From: UBA7398 sp964632545
Lineage (GTDB): Bacteria > Actinomycetota > Actinomycetes > Nanopelagicales > Nanopelagicaceae
DNA length: 64,000 nucleotides
Assembly: GCA_964632545.1 (NCBI GenBank)
Contig: CAZWBQ010000004.1
Span: forward strand, 28,599 to 92,598
Direction of reading: 5' to 3'
The translations under genes were made by a program, and so were the position numbers. Under the pieces are notes generated by a model. That model saw only the letters and a list, made by a program, of their open reading frames with translations, was not told the origin of the DNA and made no database searches. Positions 16,680 through 24,927 of this stretch are shown piece after piece. Within the stretch, counting starts at the first letter, position 1. Each line of letters starts with the position of its first letter.

Positions 16680-17659
16680 ACTTCAAAAGGATATTTAAGT
16701 CCGATTTGATTTTTGATAGTTGTTACTGACTTCATGATTTCAAAAGTTTCATCCAGGGTGAGAAGTGGCGATTCAGTTAATCCAGCAGTTACGCACCTTG
16801 CAAATTCAACTGCCTGCTCTCGATGGCCAACCCCAATGTAATTGCGTGGATATTGAGTTGTTTCACCGTTTCTAATCACGGTTCTCATCGAAGTGGGAGC
16901 GTAAAAGGTTCGGTCAATTTCTAACCAACCCAAAGTGCCAGATACCAAGGCACGGCACGGGGTAGCGGCAAAAAGTGACGAATTAATGATTGCCTGAGCG
17001 CCATTTGCATAATTGAATATGGCGGATGTTTGTCCGTCTACCCCAGTGAAAGCCGGCAATGATGACGAGATTATTTCTTCTGGAACTCCGAGAACTAAAT
17101 GCGCAAAAGAGATTGGATAAATTGCCAGATCTAAAAGAGCGCCTCCTGCCAAGTTTGGATTGAAAAGTCTAAATTCTGAGTCATTTGCAAACCATTGGCC
17201 GTGATCTGCCGAAACAGTTCTAATTTCTCCCAATATTCCAGAACTCAATATCTCTCGTACTTTAGAAATGTGTGGCAGAAACCGAGTCCACATCGCTTCC
17301 ATCAACATTAAATTCATTTTCCTTGCCAATGCAATCATTTCACTCGCCTGATTTGATGTGATCGCGAACGGCTTCTCGCAGAGAACTGGCTTTCCAGCAT
17401 TTAGCGCCATGATCGTATTAGCGAAATGGAGTTGGTGGGGAGTTGCGATATATACCGCATCAATATCTGGATCATTAACTAGTTCTTCATAAGATCCATA
17501 AGCTTTTGCACCGAATTCATTTCCAAAATTAGTGGCATTCTCAATATTGCGCGAACCAACTGCATGTACCACTTGATCACTCAAATATTTTAAATCAGTA
17601 GCAAAAGTTCGAGCTATCCCTCCAGTGCTAATTACGCCCCATCTAAAAGGTTTATTCAC
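16676..17659 (-). CDS. Gfo/Idh/MocA-family oxidoreductase
   Basis: A 327-residue NAD(P)-dependent sugar or polyol oxidoreductase. The Rossmann segment RWGVISTGGIARTFATDL is at the N terminus, and the catalytic lysine is in GKPVLCEKPFAITSNQ around residue 95. The C-terminal alpha/beta domain includes GGALLDLAIYPISFAHLVLG. The GTG start overlaps the stop of the upstream hydrolase as GTGA, so the pair is coupled. The substrate is unknown. Confidence 0.9.
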   Translation of the reverse strand: MNKPFRWGVISTGGIARTFATDLKYLSDQVVHAVGSRNIENATNFGNEFGAKAYGSYEELVNDPDIDAVYIATPHQLHFANTIMALNAGKPVLCEKPFAITSNQASEMIALARKMNLMLMEAMWTRFLPHISKVREILSSGILGEIRTVSADHGQWFANDSEFRLFNPNLAGGALLDLAIYPISFAHLVLGVPEEIISSSLPAFTGVDGQTSAIFNYANGAQAIINSSLFAATPCRALVSGTLGWLEIDRTFYAPTSMRTVIRNGETTQYPRNYIGVGHREQAVEFARCVTAGLTESPLLTLDETFEIMKSVTTIKNQIGLKYPFEV

Positions 17660-18804
17660 AGAATTGCGCCGTCGTCACTCTCATCAATTTCGCGATCTTC
17701 CATTTGGGTTAGTAACCCAATTGCGCCGCCAACAAGTGCTAATACTCCAGGCCAAGTGCCTAACCCAAATGGATCAAAATGTGTTATCAAATAACCAATT
17801 ACATAAATCGGTCCGGCGATTAACGCGGCTATTGCGATTCGCTGATTTTTCTTAAATTTTGGTAACCGATTTGGAGTTGCATACATATTGCGCTCGATAT
17901 GCGATTCAATTTTCTCGGAGCTATCTAACTCATCTAAATAGGTAGTTGGTGCCGATTCATCTAAGGCTAACCCAGAAACTATGGCATCAAATTCAGCGTC
18001 AATTAAATCACGTTCGTCATCTTCATCATCGTACTCGTAGCTGCCGCGGGACAGTTCGCCAGTTAAAACATCTTGAATAAATTGGTTTGATTCTTCGTTT
18101 AATATTTCAGATTCATAATCAAGTGAAACATTGTGAAATGATTTCTCAAAAATAATTTCACGAATATCAACCGACATTACATTGTCAATTATAGTTTCTG
18201 AATTTTCGGGATCTACAACATGATCATTTATCGAATACCCAATCATTAAAGGTAGATCAATCAAGTAAAGATCACGTTCGACAATCTGCCAAAATTTCCG
18301 CGCGGAATGCAGCGCATGCATTGCAGTAGTCCGATAACTATGCACTGGAGGGTTTGGTTTTGCGATATCTGATGGCCCAGATTTCAAGGATGGTCTAACG
18401 AAACGCATGACTGGCAAAAACTTCATGAAGAAACGGCGGTCATGAATTATTGGATTTAATAAAATTAATCCTTCAATCTCGGCACTTCGAATTTGTGAAA
18501 GCCGAAGCGCAAGCGCGCCACCATTTGAAAATCCAGCAACAAAAATTCTCTCAGTTTTACTGCGTAATTGCGCAAAACTTTTTTCAACTTCAGCAAACCA
18601 ATCCGCCGCAGTGGTGGAATTTAAATCTTGCCAATTTGTGCCATGGCCAGGAAGTCTTGGTACGGATACGGTATAGCCAGAATTATGAAACGATTCCGCC
18701 CACGGCCTAACTGAAACTGGCGATCCACCAAATCCATGGATAACTAAAACCCCGATTTTCCCGCCCGAAAGTTCGAATCCAGCCGAGTTTGGGATATCGC
18801 TCAC
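17656..18804 (-). CDS. Alpha/beta hydrolase (esterase/lysophospholipase type) with acidic linker and C-terminal membrane segments
   Basis: A 382-residue protein with two parts. Residues 1 to ~250 form a carboxylesterase-like alpha/beta hydrolase: VLVIHGFGGSPVSVRPW (oxyanion loop), the nucleophile in FVAGFSNGGALALRL, an Asp in INDHVVDPE and a His in KSFHNVSLD. A strongly acidic linker (YEYDDEDDERDLIDAEFD) follows, and then two hydrophobic segments near the C terminus, from IAIAALIAGPIYVIGYL to PGVLALVGGAIGLLTQM. This looks like fusion of a soluble esterase with a small membrane anchor. It starts with GTG at 18804 (CACCAT lies six bases upstream). Likely a monoglyceride or lysophospholipid lipase near lipid genes; the substrate is unproven. 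Confidence 0.85.
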   Translation of the reverse strand: MSDIPNSAGFELSGGKIGVLVIHGFGGSPVSVRPWAESFHNSGYTVSVPRLPGHGTNWQDLNSTTAADWFAEVEKSFAQLRSKTERIFVAGFSNGGALALRLSQIRSAEIEGLILLNPIIHDRRFFMKFLPVMRFVRPSLKSGPSDIAKPNPPVHSYRTTAMHALHSARKFWQIVERDLYLIDLPLMIGYSINDHVVDPENSETIIDNVMSVDIREIIFEKSFHNVSLDYESEILNEESNQFIQDVLTGELSRGSYEYDDEDDERDLIDAEFDAIVSGLALDESAPTTYLDELDSSEKIESHIERNMYATPNRLPKFKKNQRIAIAALIAGPIYVIGYLITHFDPFGLGTWPGVLALVGGAIGLLTQMEDREIDESDDGAIL

Positions 18805-18838
18805 GCTCAGATGGTGTCACACCGGTAGGAATAAGCCC

Positions 18839-18844
18839 TAAATT
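18839..18844 (+). promoter_or_regulatory. -10 box of the PlsC gene
   Basis: TAAATT, eight bases before the ATG at 18853. Confidence 0.4.
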
Positions 18845-18852
18845 AAGACACT

Positions 18853-19602
18853 ATGGCGATGCGAAAGAAACGAAGCTTGCGCAAAAAGCTCGAAGCAGTG
18901 CAAGGTGAAAATGTTGCCTATGCGCTTTTGAAGGCTTTTCTCTCACCAATTCTGATGGCTTTGTTTAGACCTAAAGTTAAAGGTTTAAGAAATGTTCCCC
19001 ACCTTGGACCATTAATCATCGCTTCGAACCATTTATCTTTCAGCGACTCAATCTTTATGCCGCTTGTGGTACCTCGCAAAGTAACTTTTTTAGCTAAGAG
19101 TGAATATTTCACCTCACCTGGCCTAAAAGGATTCATTAAGAAGATTACTTTTATTGCCCTTGGCCAAGTTCCGGTAGATCGTTCCGGCGGCCGGGCGAGT
19201 GAAGCCGCCATTATCACCGGTCTAAGCGTTTTAGAGAGTGGTGACTGCATTGGAATTTATCCGGAAGGCACTCGGTCACCCGATGGTCGCCTCTATAAAG
19301 GCAGAACTGGAATTGCCCGGTTAGCGATTGAATCTGGCGCTCCCGTTATTCCGGTAGCTATGTTCAATACTGCGGAGATTCAACCAACTGGACAAGTAGT
19401 ACCAAAAGTTCGTCGCGTAGAAATGATTTTTGGCGAACCGATGTACTTCGAAAATTATGGTGATTCAACAGATCAAAAAGTTTTGCGTGAAGTAACAGAT
19501 CGAATTATGAATACGATTCAAGCGCTTTCGGGTCAAGAATATGTAGATATGTATGCGACAAAACGTAAATCAGAGATCAGCGACGAAGTAGAAGAAGATT
19601 AA
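18853..19602 (+). CDS. plsC: 1-acyl-sn-glycerol-3-phosphate acyltransferase (PlsC-like)
   Basis: A 249-residue lysophosphatidic-acid acyltransferase. The catalytic HX4D motif is in SNHLSFSDSIFMP (around residue 57), the glycerol-phosphate-binding block is GIYPEGTRSPDGRLYKGRTG, and block IV is VIPVAMFNT. The C-terminal tail is acidic. The product would be phosphatidic acid for membrane lipids. A homologue (Rv2182c) lies in the same general neighbourhood in mycobacteria. A second PlsC-like gene is at 36.1 kb. The neighbouring nuclease gene converges with only one base between stops. Confidence 0.92.
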   Translation: MAMRKKRSLRKKLEAVQGENVAYALLKAFLSPILMALFRPKVKGLRNVPHLGPLIIASNHLSFSDSIFMPLVVPRKVTFLAKSEYFTSPGLKGFIKKITFIALGQVPVDRSGGRASEAAIITGLSVLESGDCIGIYPEGTRSPDGRLYKGRTGIARLAIESGAPVIPVAMFNTAEIQPTGQVVPKVRRVEMIFGEPMYFENYGDSTDQKVLREVTDRIMNTIQALSGQEYVDMYATKRKSEISDEVEED

Positions 19603-19603
19603 A

Positions 19604-20305
19604 TTATTCTCCACCAAAAATTTCACGGCGTTGTGAAATGTAACGGCATTGCTCGCAACCGGAATCTCGTTCTGGCGTTGGACCGGAAATCACAGTTATA
19701 AAATCAGTTAGGCGCCGCTCTAGCGATTTTGGATTCCGATCAATCGGACGCCAAGAACTCTTCAATTTTAACGAGTAACCAGCTGTTGGATCTCCTACCG
19801 GCGATACCGGTGACCAAACCAGTAAACCAAGTATGGAGACTTTTCTTGCTGGACCGGAAGCCGGATTCTCAAGTGAATATGCATACGCTTCTAATTGTGG
19901 TGAATAGAAATCGCTCTTATCGCTATCGCGCCCTTGGAATTTACAATCGATTACACCCCAGGTGCCATCATCAAATTCCATTAGTAAGTCATATTTGCCG
20001 CGCACTGCGTAAGGTGAAGCCGAACCATTTACTTGAATCGGCGTGGATTTAACCCAACCACCACGGCTATGTACTTTCCCACTTGGAAGTTCAGGTGTTA
20101 CAAGTGCAGAAGCAAGTGCATCGAAGTGAGCCTCTTGCATTGCAGATAGTTCGCCAACAAGTGGCATAAAGAGCGGAGCTTTTACACCATGGTTGTAATT
20201 GAGCCAAAGGCATCTATGGCAACCATCCCAGGAAAAAGTTAAATCACTTGGGCTGATGAATTCGCGGGCCTTGCTTGCTGGTTTATCAAATGATGAAGTT
20301 GCCAT
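19604..20305 (-). CDS. RecB-family PD-(D/E)XK nuclease with two CxxC pairs
   Basis: A 233-residue single-domain nuclease of the RecB/Cas4 type. The core motif is GKYDLLMEFDDGTWGVIDCKF (Asp of motif II and the D-x-K of motif III, with Asp in place of the usual Glu), followed by the RecB-family Q motif SPQLEAYAYSLE. Cysteines flank the core: CHRC near residue 29 and CEQC near residue 217, as in nucleases that carry a 4Fe-4S cluster (Cas4, AddB), but in a 2+2 rather than the usual 1+3 arrangement. No cas, addA or helicase gene is nearby, so it is probably a housekeeping DNA-processing protein. The start ATG lies six bases after CAGACT. Confidence 0.8.
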   Translation of the reverse strand: MATSSFDKPASKAREFISPSDLTFSWDGCHRCLWLNYNHGVKAPLFMPLVGELSAMQEAHFDALASALVTPELPSGKVHSRGGWVKSTPIQVNGSASPYAVRGKYDLLMEFDDGTWGVIDCKFQGRDSDKSDFYSPQLEAYAYSLENPASGPARKVSILGLLVWSPVSPVGDPTAGYSLKLKSSWRPIDRNPKSLERRLTDFITVISGPTPERDSGCEQCRYISQRREIFGGE

Positions 20306-20367
20306 GGCGTTAGTCTGCCGTCAGCCACTGACAATTCGCGTGCGCGCCACGCAGCCTTAATGGCTGG

Positions 20368-21009
20368 TTAGAAAGCGGTTGAGATGGTGAAAATACCTAA
20401 GCAGATCATTACAAAACCACCGAATTTTCGCATTTTCACTAGACGCGCTGGCTTAGTTGAAAGTGATTCTCGAATTGTTCCGGCGATCAAACCCCAAGTG
20501 CTATCAGAGAAGAATGCCAAAATAGCGAAAGTAGCGCCCATCAAGACAATTTGAGCTGTAATTGATTTACTATTTTTATCAACAAAGCCAGGCAAAATAG
20601 CCGCAAAAAATACTAGCCCTTTGGGGTTTAATAATCCAACGAAAAAGCCATCTCGAATTGATTTAACGACCGTTGGCTTACCTTCATTTACATTAATCAT
20701 ATCTTCAGCATGAATTACACTTTTACGAATTGCATCAATACCCAGATAAATCAGATAACTACCGCCAACAATTTGTACAAATAAAAATGCAGCGCTCGAT
20801 CTTTGTAATACTGGACCAAGTCCAAAGGCCACAATAAGTGAAAGTATGAACATGCCAAGGGCATTTCCTAGAACCGTTGCAACAGCTGCCACTCGCCCCC
20901 AAGATATTGCGCGGGCAATGGTGAAGAGAACACTTGGGCCAGGTGCCAGCATGATGATGATTGCAGCGATTAAATACTCACCAAATCTAGTTGGAACTTC
21001 AAAAACCAT
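20368..21009 (-). CDS. LysE/RhtB-family amino-acid exporter
   Basis: A 213-residue membrane protein with about six hydrophobic helices and the LysE-family N-terminal pattern IIMLAPGPSVLFTIARAISWGRVAAV, plus the typical middle stretch GFFVGLLNPKGLVFFAAILPGF. The family exports basic amino acids, homoserine, threonine and related metabolites; the substrate here is unknown. The start is well supported by TAGACT six bases upstream. It lies just downstream of the nucleobase permease and its terminator. Confidence 0.9.
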   Translation of the reverse strand: MVFEVPTRFGEYLIAAIIIMLAPGPSVLFTIARAISWGRVAAVATVLGNALGMFILSLIVAFGLGPVLQRSSAAFLFVQIVGGSYLIYLGIDAIRKSVIHAEDMINVNEGKPTVVKSIRDGFFVGLLNPKGLVFFAAILPGFVDKNSKSITAQIVLMGATFAILAFFSDSTWGLIAGTIRESLSTKPARLVKMRKFGGFVMICLGIFTISTAF

Positions 21010-21015
21010 TGTTGA

Positions 21016-21021
21016 AGTCTA
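21016..21021 (-). promoter_or_regulatory. -10 box of the LysE gene
   Basis: TAGACT, six bases (TCAACA) before the ATG at 21009. Confidence 0.55.
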
Positions 21022-21040
21022 TGACATTTCTTTAAAATTA

Positions 21041-21072
21041 AAAACGCACAGAGCGCAAGCCCTGTGCGTTTT
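21041..21072 (-). terminator. Rho-independent terminator of the nucleobase permease gene
   Basis: An 11-base perfect stem (AAAACGCACAG / CTGTGCGTTTT) with a ten-base loop, followed on the minus strand by a T-rich tract (TTTTTAATTTTA). It lies between the permease stop and the LysE promoter. Confidence 0.8.
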
Positions 21073-21085
21073 AGTTATTACTTAA

Positions 21086-22348
21086 TTAGTGATTTGTCCC
21101 GCGAGATTTTGCAATTCCGCTAAGTACTCGATATCCAACAACTGCAACCAAAGTTGCATTAATGATGCCGTTGAATGTGAAGTCACCACTAGTCCATGAC
21201 ATGTCAGAGATTCCGATAATTAGCGCAGAAGCTGCAATTATTAGGTTTGTTGGATCGCTGAAATTAACGCGTCCTTCAATCCAAATACGTGCACCCAGAA
21301 CACCGATCATTCCGAATAATCCAACGCCAACGCCACCAAGTGCGCCAACTGGGGTTGCACTTAGAACTGCACCGAATTTAGGACAGATCGAAAGCACGAT
21401 TGCACCCAGTCCAGCAATCCAATAAGCAGCTGTTGAATAAACCCGAGTTGCAGCCATTACGCCAATATTTTCTGCGTAAGTAGTTGTTCCGGATCCACCA
21501 CCAGCTCCTGCGAGAGTTGTTGCAATTCCATCAGCCATCAGGGCATTACCCATTTGGCTATCAAGATTTTTACCCGTCATGGCCGCAACCGCTTTAACGT
21601 GTCCAACGTTTTCAGCAATAAGTACAAGTACCACTGGCAAGAAAAGGATGATGGCGCTCATATTAAATGTTGGGCTTGTGAAAGTTGGCATTGCAATCCA
21701 CTTTGCAGCAGTGATGCCATCAGTCTTTACATCACCCATCAACATTGCGACTACATAACCAATTACTAATCCGCCAAAGATCGCAATCCGACCTAGAAAC
21801 CCGCGAGAGAAGGCCGAGATAAGTGCAATTGATGCGAGCGTAATTACACCAACGACTGGACCTGCGGCAAAGTTATTCTTTGCAGCGCCGGCAAGATTAA
21901 GACCAATAACCATAACGATCGTTCCAGTTACTACTGGCGGCAATAACCAATCGATCCAACCAGTTCCAGAAGAGCGAACGATTAAGCCGATAATTGCAAG
22001 AATTACTCCAGTTGCAACAACACCGCCCAATGCTGTGGCCATGCCGCCACTTTTAACTGATGCCGCAATTGGGGCTAAGAATGCAAATGAGGATCCAAGA
22101 TAACTTGGAACTTTATTTTGAGTGATTATTAGGAATAGAAGGGTTCCAATACCTGAGAAAAATAAGGTTGTGGTTGGTGGCAGACCCGTAATGATTGGGA
22201 CGAGGAAGGTTGCGCCGAACATTGCTGCGATGTGCTGTAAGCCAACGCCAATGGTGCGAGGCCAGCTCAATCGCTCATCTGTTGATACGACCTCACCTGA
22301 AGAGATCGTCTTACCGGTTCCGTGGATTTTCCATGAGAGAAGACTCAT
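21086..22348 (-). CDS. Uracil/xanthine permease (NCS2/UraA family)
   Basis: A 420-residue nucleobase:cation symporter with about 14 hydrophobic segments. Family marks are VGLQHIAAMFGATFLVPIITGLP at the N terminus, AENVGHVKAVAAMTGKNLD and ADGIATTLAGAGGGSGTTTYAENIGVM, which contain the substrate-coordinating Glu residues. It imports uracil or a similar base; the sequence fits UraA better than purine permeases. It is followed by a strong terminator, and its leader contains a hairpin (22363-22392) that may control expression. Confidence 0.92.
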   Translation of the reverse strand: MSLLSWKIHGTGKTISSGEVVSTDERLSWPRTIGVGLQHIAAMFGATFLVPIITGLPPTTTLFFSGIGTLLFLIITQNKVPSYLGSSFAFLAPIAASVKSGGMATALGGVVATGVILAIIGLIVRSSGTGWIDWLLPPVVTGTIVMVIGLNLAGAAKNNFAAGPVVGVITLASIALISAFSRGFLGRIAIFGGLVIGYVVAMLMGDVKTDGITAAKWIAMPTFTSPTFNMSAIILFLPVVLVLIAENVGHVKAVAAMTGKNLDSQMGNALMADGIATTLAGAGGGSGTTTYAENIGVMAATRVYSTAAYWIAGLGAIVLSICPKFGAVLSATPVGALGGVGVGLFGMIGVLGARIWIEGRVNFSDPTNLIIAASALIIGISDMSWTSGDFTFNGIINATLVAVVGYRVLSGIAKSRGTNH

Positions 22349-22362
22349 GCGATGTACCCCTG

Positions 22363-22392
22363 TCTAGAGCGCCACCGTTGGCAAGCTCTAGA
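22363..22392 (-). promoter_or_regulatory. Hairpin in the leader of the nucleobase permease gene
   Basis: TCTAGAGC...GCTCTAGA (8-base arms) with an inner GCCA/TGGC extension around ACGG and a two-base bulge. It ends 14 bases before the permease ATG and has no T-run, so it may be an RNA regulatory stem or an operator rather than a terminator. Confidence 0.5.
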
Positions 22393-22492
22393 AAATGAGG
22401 GTAAACCTGAAATTTTGTTACTCGACCGTAGACGCGCCACGCTCTAAGAATTGGGCAAGAGGTTGCGCTCGCCTAACCTTTCGAGTTTAATG

Positions 22493-22527
22493 CGCATACG
22501 ATATATCGACTCGATATATCGTATGCG
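22493..22527 (+). promoter_or_regulatory. 35-bp near-continuous palindrome, probable PadR operator
   Basis: Two perfect 17-base arms around a single central base. Each arm contains CGATATATCG, itself a palindrome, so the site holds two adjacent 10-bp boxes. It lies 20 bases before the padR ATG, within the only likely promoter region of the padR-ino1 operon. The position and symmetry argue for autoregulation by the PadR dimer. Confidence 0.7.
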
Positions 22528-22533
22528 AGTCGG

Positions 22534-22540
22534 AAGGAAA
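22534..22540 (+). promoter_or_regulatory. Ribosome-binding site that fixes the padR start
   Basis: AAGGAAA, six bases before the ATG at 22547; the longer in-frame start at 22451 would read through the palindrome. Confidence 0.6.
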
Positions 22541-22546
22541 GTGAAT

Positions 22547-23089
22547 ATGCGCTCCCGTAGCCAATCGCTCGAATTCGCACTTCTTGGATTTTTATTACAA
22601 GGCCCCTTACATGGGTATGAACTTCGGAAACGACTGAGTGCGATATATGGACCATTTCGTGCGCTCTCGTTCTCCGTGCTCTATCCGCAACTTCGTCGAA
22701 TGGTAATCGCAGGATTAATCGAAGAAAAAGTTGGAACTCCTAAAGGGCGCTCGCGCCGAGTTCGGATTGTTTATGCAATTACCGATAAAGGGGAGAAGCA
22801 CTTTAATAAAACTACAGAACTTGCCGGACCTGACTCATGGGAAGACGAAGGTTTTGAAGTTCGTTTCGCATTTTTTAGCCCAACTCCAGCAGCTAACCGA
22901 TTGCGAATTTTAGAAGGGCGGCTCCGTCGGCTCAAAGATAAGTCTGACCTACTCCGAGATGAGATTAATCGCGGCAGCGTCGGTCTCGATAAATATTTAA
23001 TTGAGTGGCGTCGCCATTCATTGGAGTCAGTTGATCGTGAAATTACCTGGCTAGAAGAAATGATCACAACCGAGAGGAAAAGTAAGTGA
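22547..23089 (+). CDS. PadR-family transcriptional regulator
   Basis: A 180-residue repressor with the PadR winged helix (SLEFALLGFLLQGPLHGYELRKRL...SFSVLYPQLRRMVIAGLIEEK) and a C-terminal dimerisation helix region rich in Arg and Glu. The ATG at 22547 follows a good ribosome-binding site. The stop overlaps the ino1 GTG start as GTGA, so regulator and inositol-phosphate synthase are co-transcribed. A padR gene next to ino1 is also found in mycobacteria (Rv0047c-Rv0046c). It probably senses a metabolite linked to inositol and represses its own operon through the palindrome just upstream; the ligand is unknown. Confidence 0.9.
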   Translation: MRSRSQSLEFALLGFLLQGPLHGYELRKRLSAIYGPFRALSFSVLYPQLRRMVIAGLIEEKVGTPKGRSRRVRIVYAITDKGEKHFNKTTELAGPDSWEDEGFEVRFAFFSPTPAANRLRILEGRLRRLKDKSDLLRDEINRGSVGLDKYLIEWRRHSLESVDREITWLEEMITTERKSK

Positions 23090-24186
23090 GTAATCAAACA
23101 GACCCGAGAGGTGAAATCCGAGTAGCAATTATTGGGATTGGCAATTGTGCCAATTCACTTATTCAAGGAGTTACCTATTATCAAAACGCCGCAATAGATA
23201 AAGAGATTCCGGGTTTAATGCACCCAGTACTTGGCGGGTACCATATCAATTCCATTAAATTTATTGCGGCATATGATGTAGATGCCAAAAAAGTTGGCTT
23301 AGATATTTCTGAGGCAATCTGGGCTAGCGAAAATAACACCATCAAATTTGCAGATGTTGCGAAAACTGGCGTCGTTGTCCAGCGCGGGCACACTTTGGAT
23401 GGGCTCGGTCGCTATTACCGCGAAACCATTGAAGAATCTGCTGCGACCCCAGTAGATATTGTCTCCGACCTAAAAGCTAAGAAGATCGACGTTTTAATCT
23501 GTTATTTACCGGTTGGTTCAGAATCGGCAGCAAAGTTCTACGCCCAATGCGCGATTGATGCTGGTTGCGCATTTGTAAACGCTCTTCCAGTCTTTATTGC
23601 ATCTGATCCAGAATGGGCTGCAAAATTCACCGCTGCCGGGTTACCAATTGTCGGCGACGATATTAAATCTCAAGTTGGCGCGACTATTACGCACCGAATT
23701 TTGGCCAAGCTATTCCAAGATCGTGGTGTCCACCTAGAGCGCACCTACCAATTAAATGTTGGCGGAAATATGGATTTCAAGAACATGTTAGAGCGTGACC
23801 GGCTTGAATCTAAGAAAATTTCAAAGACGCAATCGGTAACTTCACAACTTGATTATGACATCGGTAAAAAGAATGTTCATATCGGACCTTCGGATTACAT
23901 CCAATGGCTAGATGATCGTAAGTGGGCCTATGTACGTCTCGAAGGCAAAGCTTTTGGCGATGTTCCGCTAAATCTTGAATATAAATTGGAAGTTTGGGAT
24001 TCACCAAACTCAGCTGGCGTAATCATTGATGCGCTCCGTTGTGCAAAAATCGCGCTAGATCGAAAAATTGGCGGACCGTTGCTTTCACCATCAAGTTATT
24101 TTATGAAATCGCCACCTGAACAATATTCTGACGAAACCGCAAGAGTTAAAGTGGAAGAATTTATTGCTGGGACTATCGCTCGATAA
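23086..24186 (+). CDS. ino1: Myo-inositol-1-phosphate synthase
   Basis: A 366-residue NAD-dependent synthase that converts glucose 6-phosphate to inositol 1-phosphate, the entry to phosphatidylinositol and mycothiol-type thiols in actinobacteria. Typical stretches: VAIIGIGNCANSLIQGVTYY, DVLICYLPVGSESAAKFYAQ, LPIVGDDIKSQVGATITHR and LNVGGNMDFKNM. The length matches the compact actinobacterial form. It starts with GTG overlapping padR and is followed by a strong terminator. It would supply the inositol for the PimB-like enzyme at 11 kb. Confidence 0.97.
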   Translation: MSNQTDPRGEIRVAIIGIGNCANSLIQGVTYYQNAAIDKEIPGLMHPVLGGYHINSIKFIAAYDVDAKKVGLDISEAIWASENNTIKFADVAKTGVVVQRGHTLDGLGRYYRETIEESAATPVDIVSDLKAKKIDVLICYLPVGSESAAKFYAQCAIDAGCAFVNALPVFIASDPEWAAKFTAAGLPIVGDDIKSQVGATITHRILAKLFQDRGVHLERTYQLNVGGNMDFKNMLERDRLESKKISKTQSVTSQLDYDIGKKNVHIGPSDYIQWLDDRKWAYVRLEGKAFGDVPLNLEYKLEVWDSPNSAGVIIDALRCAKIALDRKIGGPLLSPSSYFMKSPPEQYSDETARVKVEEFIAGTIAR

Positions 24187-24201
24187 TTAAGTAATAAAGA
24201 A

Positions 24202-24229
24202 ACGGACCTGGGCAATTACCCAGGTCCGT
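24202..24229 (+). terminator. Terminator after ino1, probably bidirectional
   Basis: An 11-base perfect stem (ACGGACCTGGG / CCCAGGTCCGT) around CAATTA, followed by CTTTCCT; an A-rich stretch precedes it, so it could also end the convergent transcript. A second smaller stem (TCCCTC/GAGGGA) lies at 24239-24260. Confidence 0.75.
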
Positions 24230-24261
24230 CTTTCCTATTCCCTCACGGAGAGTAGAGGGAC

Positions 24262-24807
24262 CTATACCGTCGCATCTTCTGGAGTGCGACGAAGGTGCAT
24301 GAATCCCATGATTGAAAGGATTAAGAAGAGGATTCCACCTACCAAACATGCATAAGTTCCATACATCGCAATTTGTCCGATCTGCCAAAAAGCATAAGCA
24401 AAACCGAGCATTCCGCGAATAGTTTCACCGCGAAATAGTGTCTGTACTTTTTCAGCTAAAACTGTATCTGACGGGTTTGCGCGAGATAGTTCACTAACTT
24501 CGGCATAAGTTTGCCCACCGCCAATTGCTTTTAAGTGAACTGCAATATATTTGTCGGCGTAAGCCTGTGCCTGTTTTCCAGTTGTAACCTGCATGCCGGC
24601 ATATTTTTGAATATCCGGAAATGCATCTGCGCTAAAACCTGGGGAACCAGCTTCTGGGAAGAAAATTGTTTGAGCTGCCAATTGATCGGTTACTTGGCTA
24701 TTTGCGAATGTATAACCCCAGTTCATAAGTCCGGCTGCAACAAGAAGTAATATTGCTAATCCAAATCCAAGCAAACTGGCAATTCTGTCGAAACTTTTAC
24801 GCTTCAT
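24262..24807 (-). CDS. Conserved actinobacterial membrane protein of unknown function
   Basis: A 181-residue protein with one N-terminal hydrophobic segment (ASLLGFGLAILLLVAAGLMNWGYTF), an extracytoplasmic middle (about 35-125) and two hydrophobic segments near the C terminus (IRGMLGFAYAFWQIGQIAMYG; TYACLVGGILFLILSIMGF). Similar proteins in other actinobacteria are sometimes labelled 'aromatic ring-opening dioxygenase LigA', which has no visible support here. The start has a GGAGAG ribosome-binding site. Its upstream region carries two long direct repeats (24928-24996) that may bind the nearby LuxR regulator. Confidence 0.8.
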   Translation of the reverse strand: MKRKSFDRIASLLGFGLAILLLVAAGLMNWGYTFANSQVTDQLAAQTIFFPEAGSPGFSADAFPDIQKYAGMQVTTGKQAQAYADKYIAVHLKAIGGGQTYAEVSELSRANPSDTVLAEKVQTLFRGETIRGMLGFAYAFWQIGQIAMYGTYACLVGGILFLILSIMGFMHLRRTPEDATV

Positions 24808-24927
24808 GATCTCTTCTCTCCAAAGTCTTTGTTAAGTTGTTTTAATTTGAAGGCTCTATTTCCTTCGTGCTAATCAAACCCGTTATTGATTAGTGGGGAT
24901 TGTGAATGCGCGAGTGCCACCACCAAG

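Noticed and set aside
19604..20305. RecB-type nuclease read as Cas4 of a CRISPR system
   Set aside because: No repeats or other cas genes occur in the window and the cysteine arrangement differs from Cas4.
22493..22527. Long palindrome read as a transcription terminator
   Set aside because: It has an AT-rich core, no T-run and no gene ending just upstream on the same strand; an operator for padR is a better reading.
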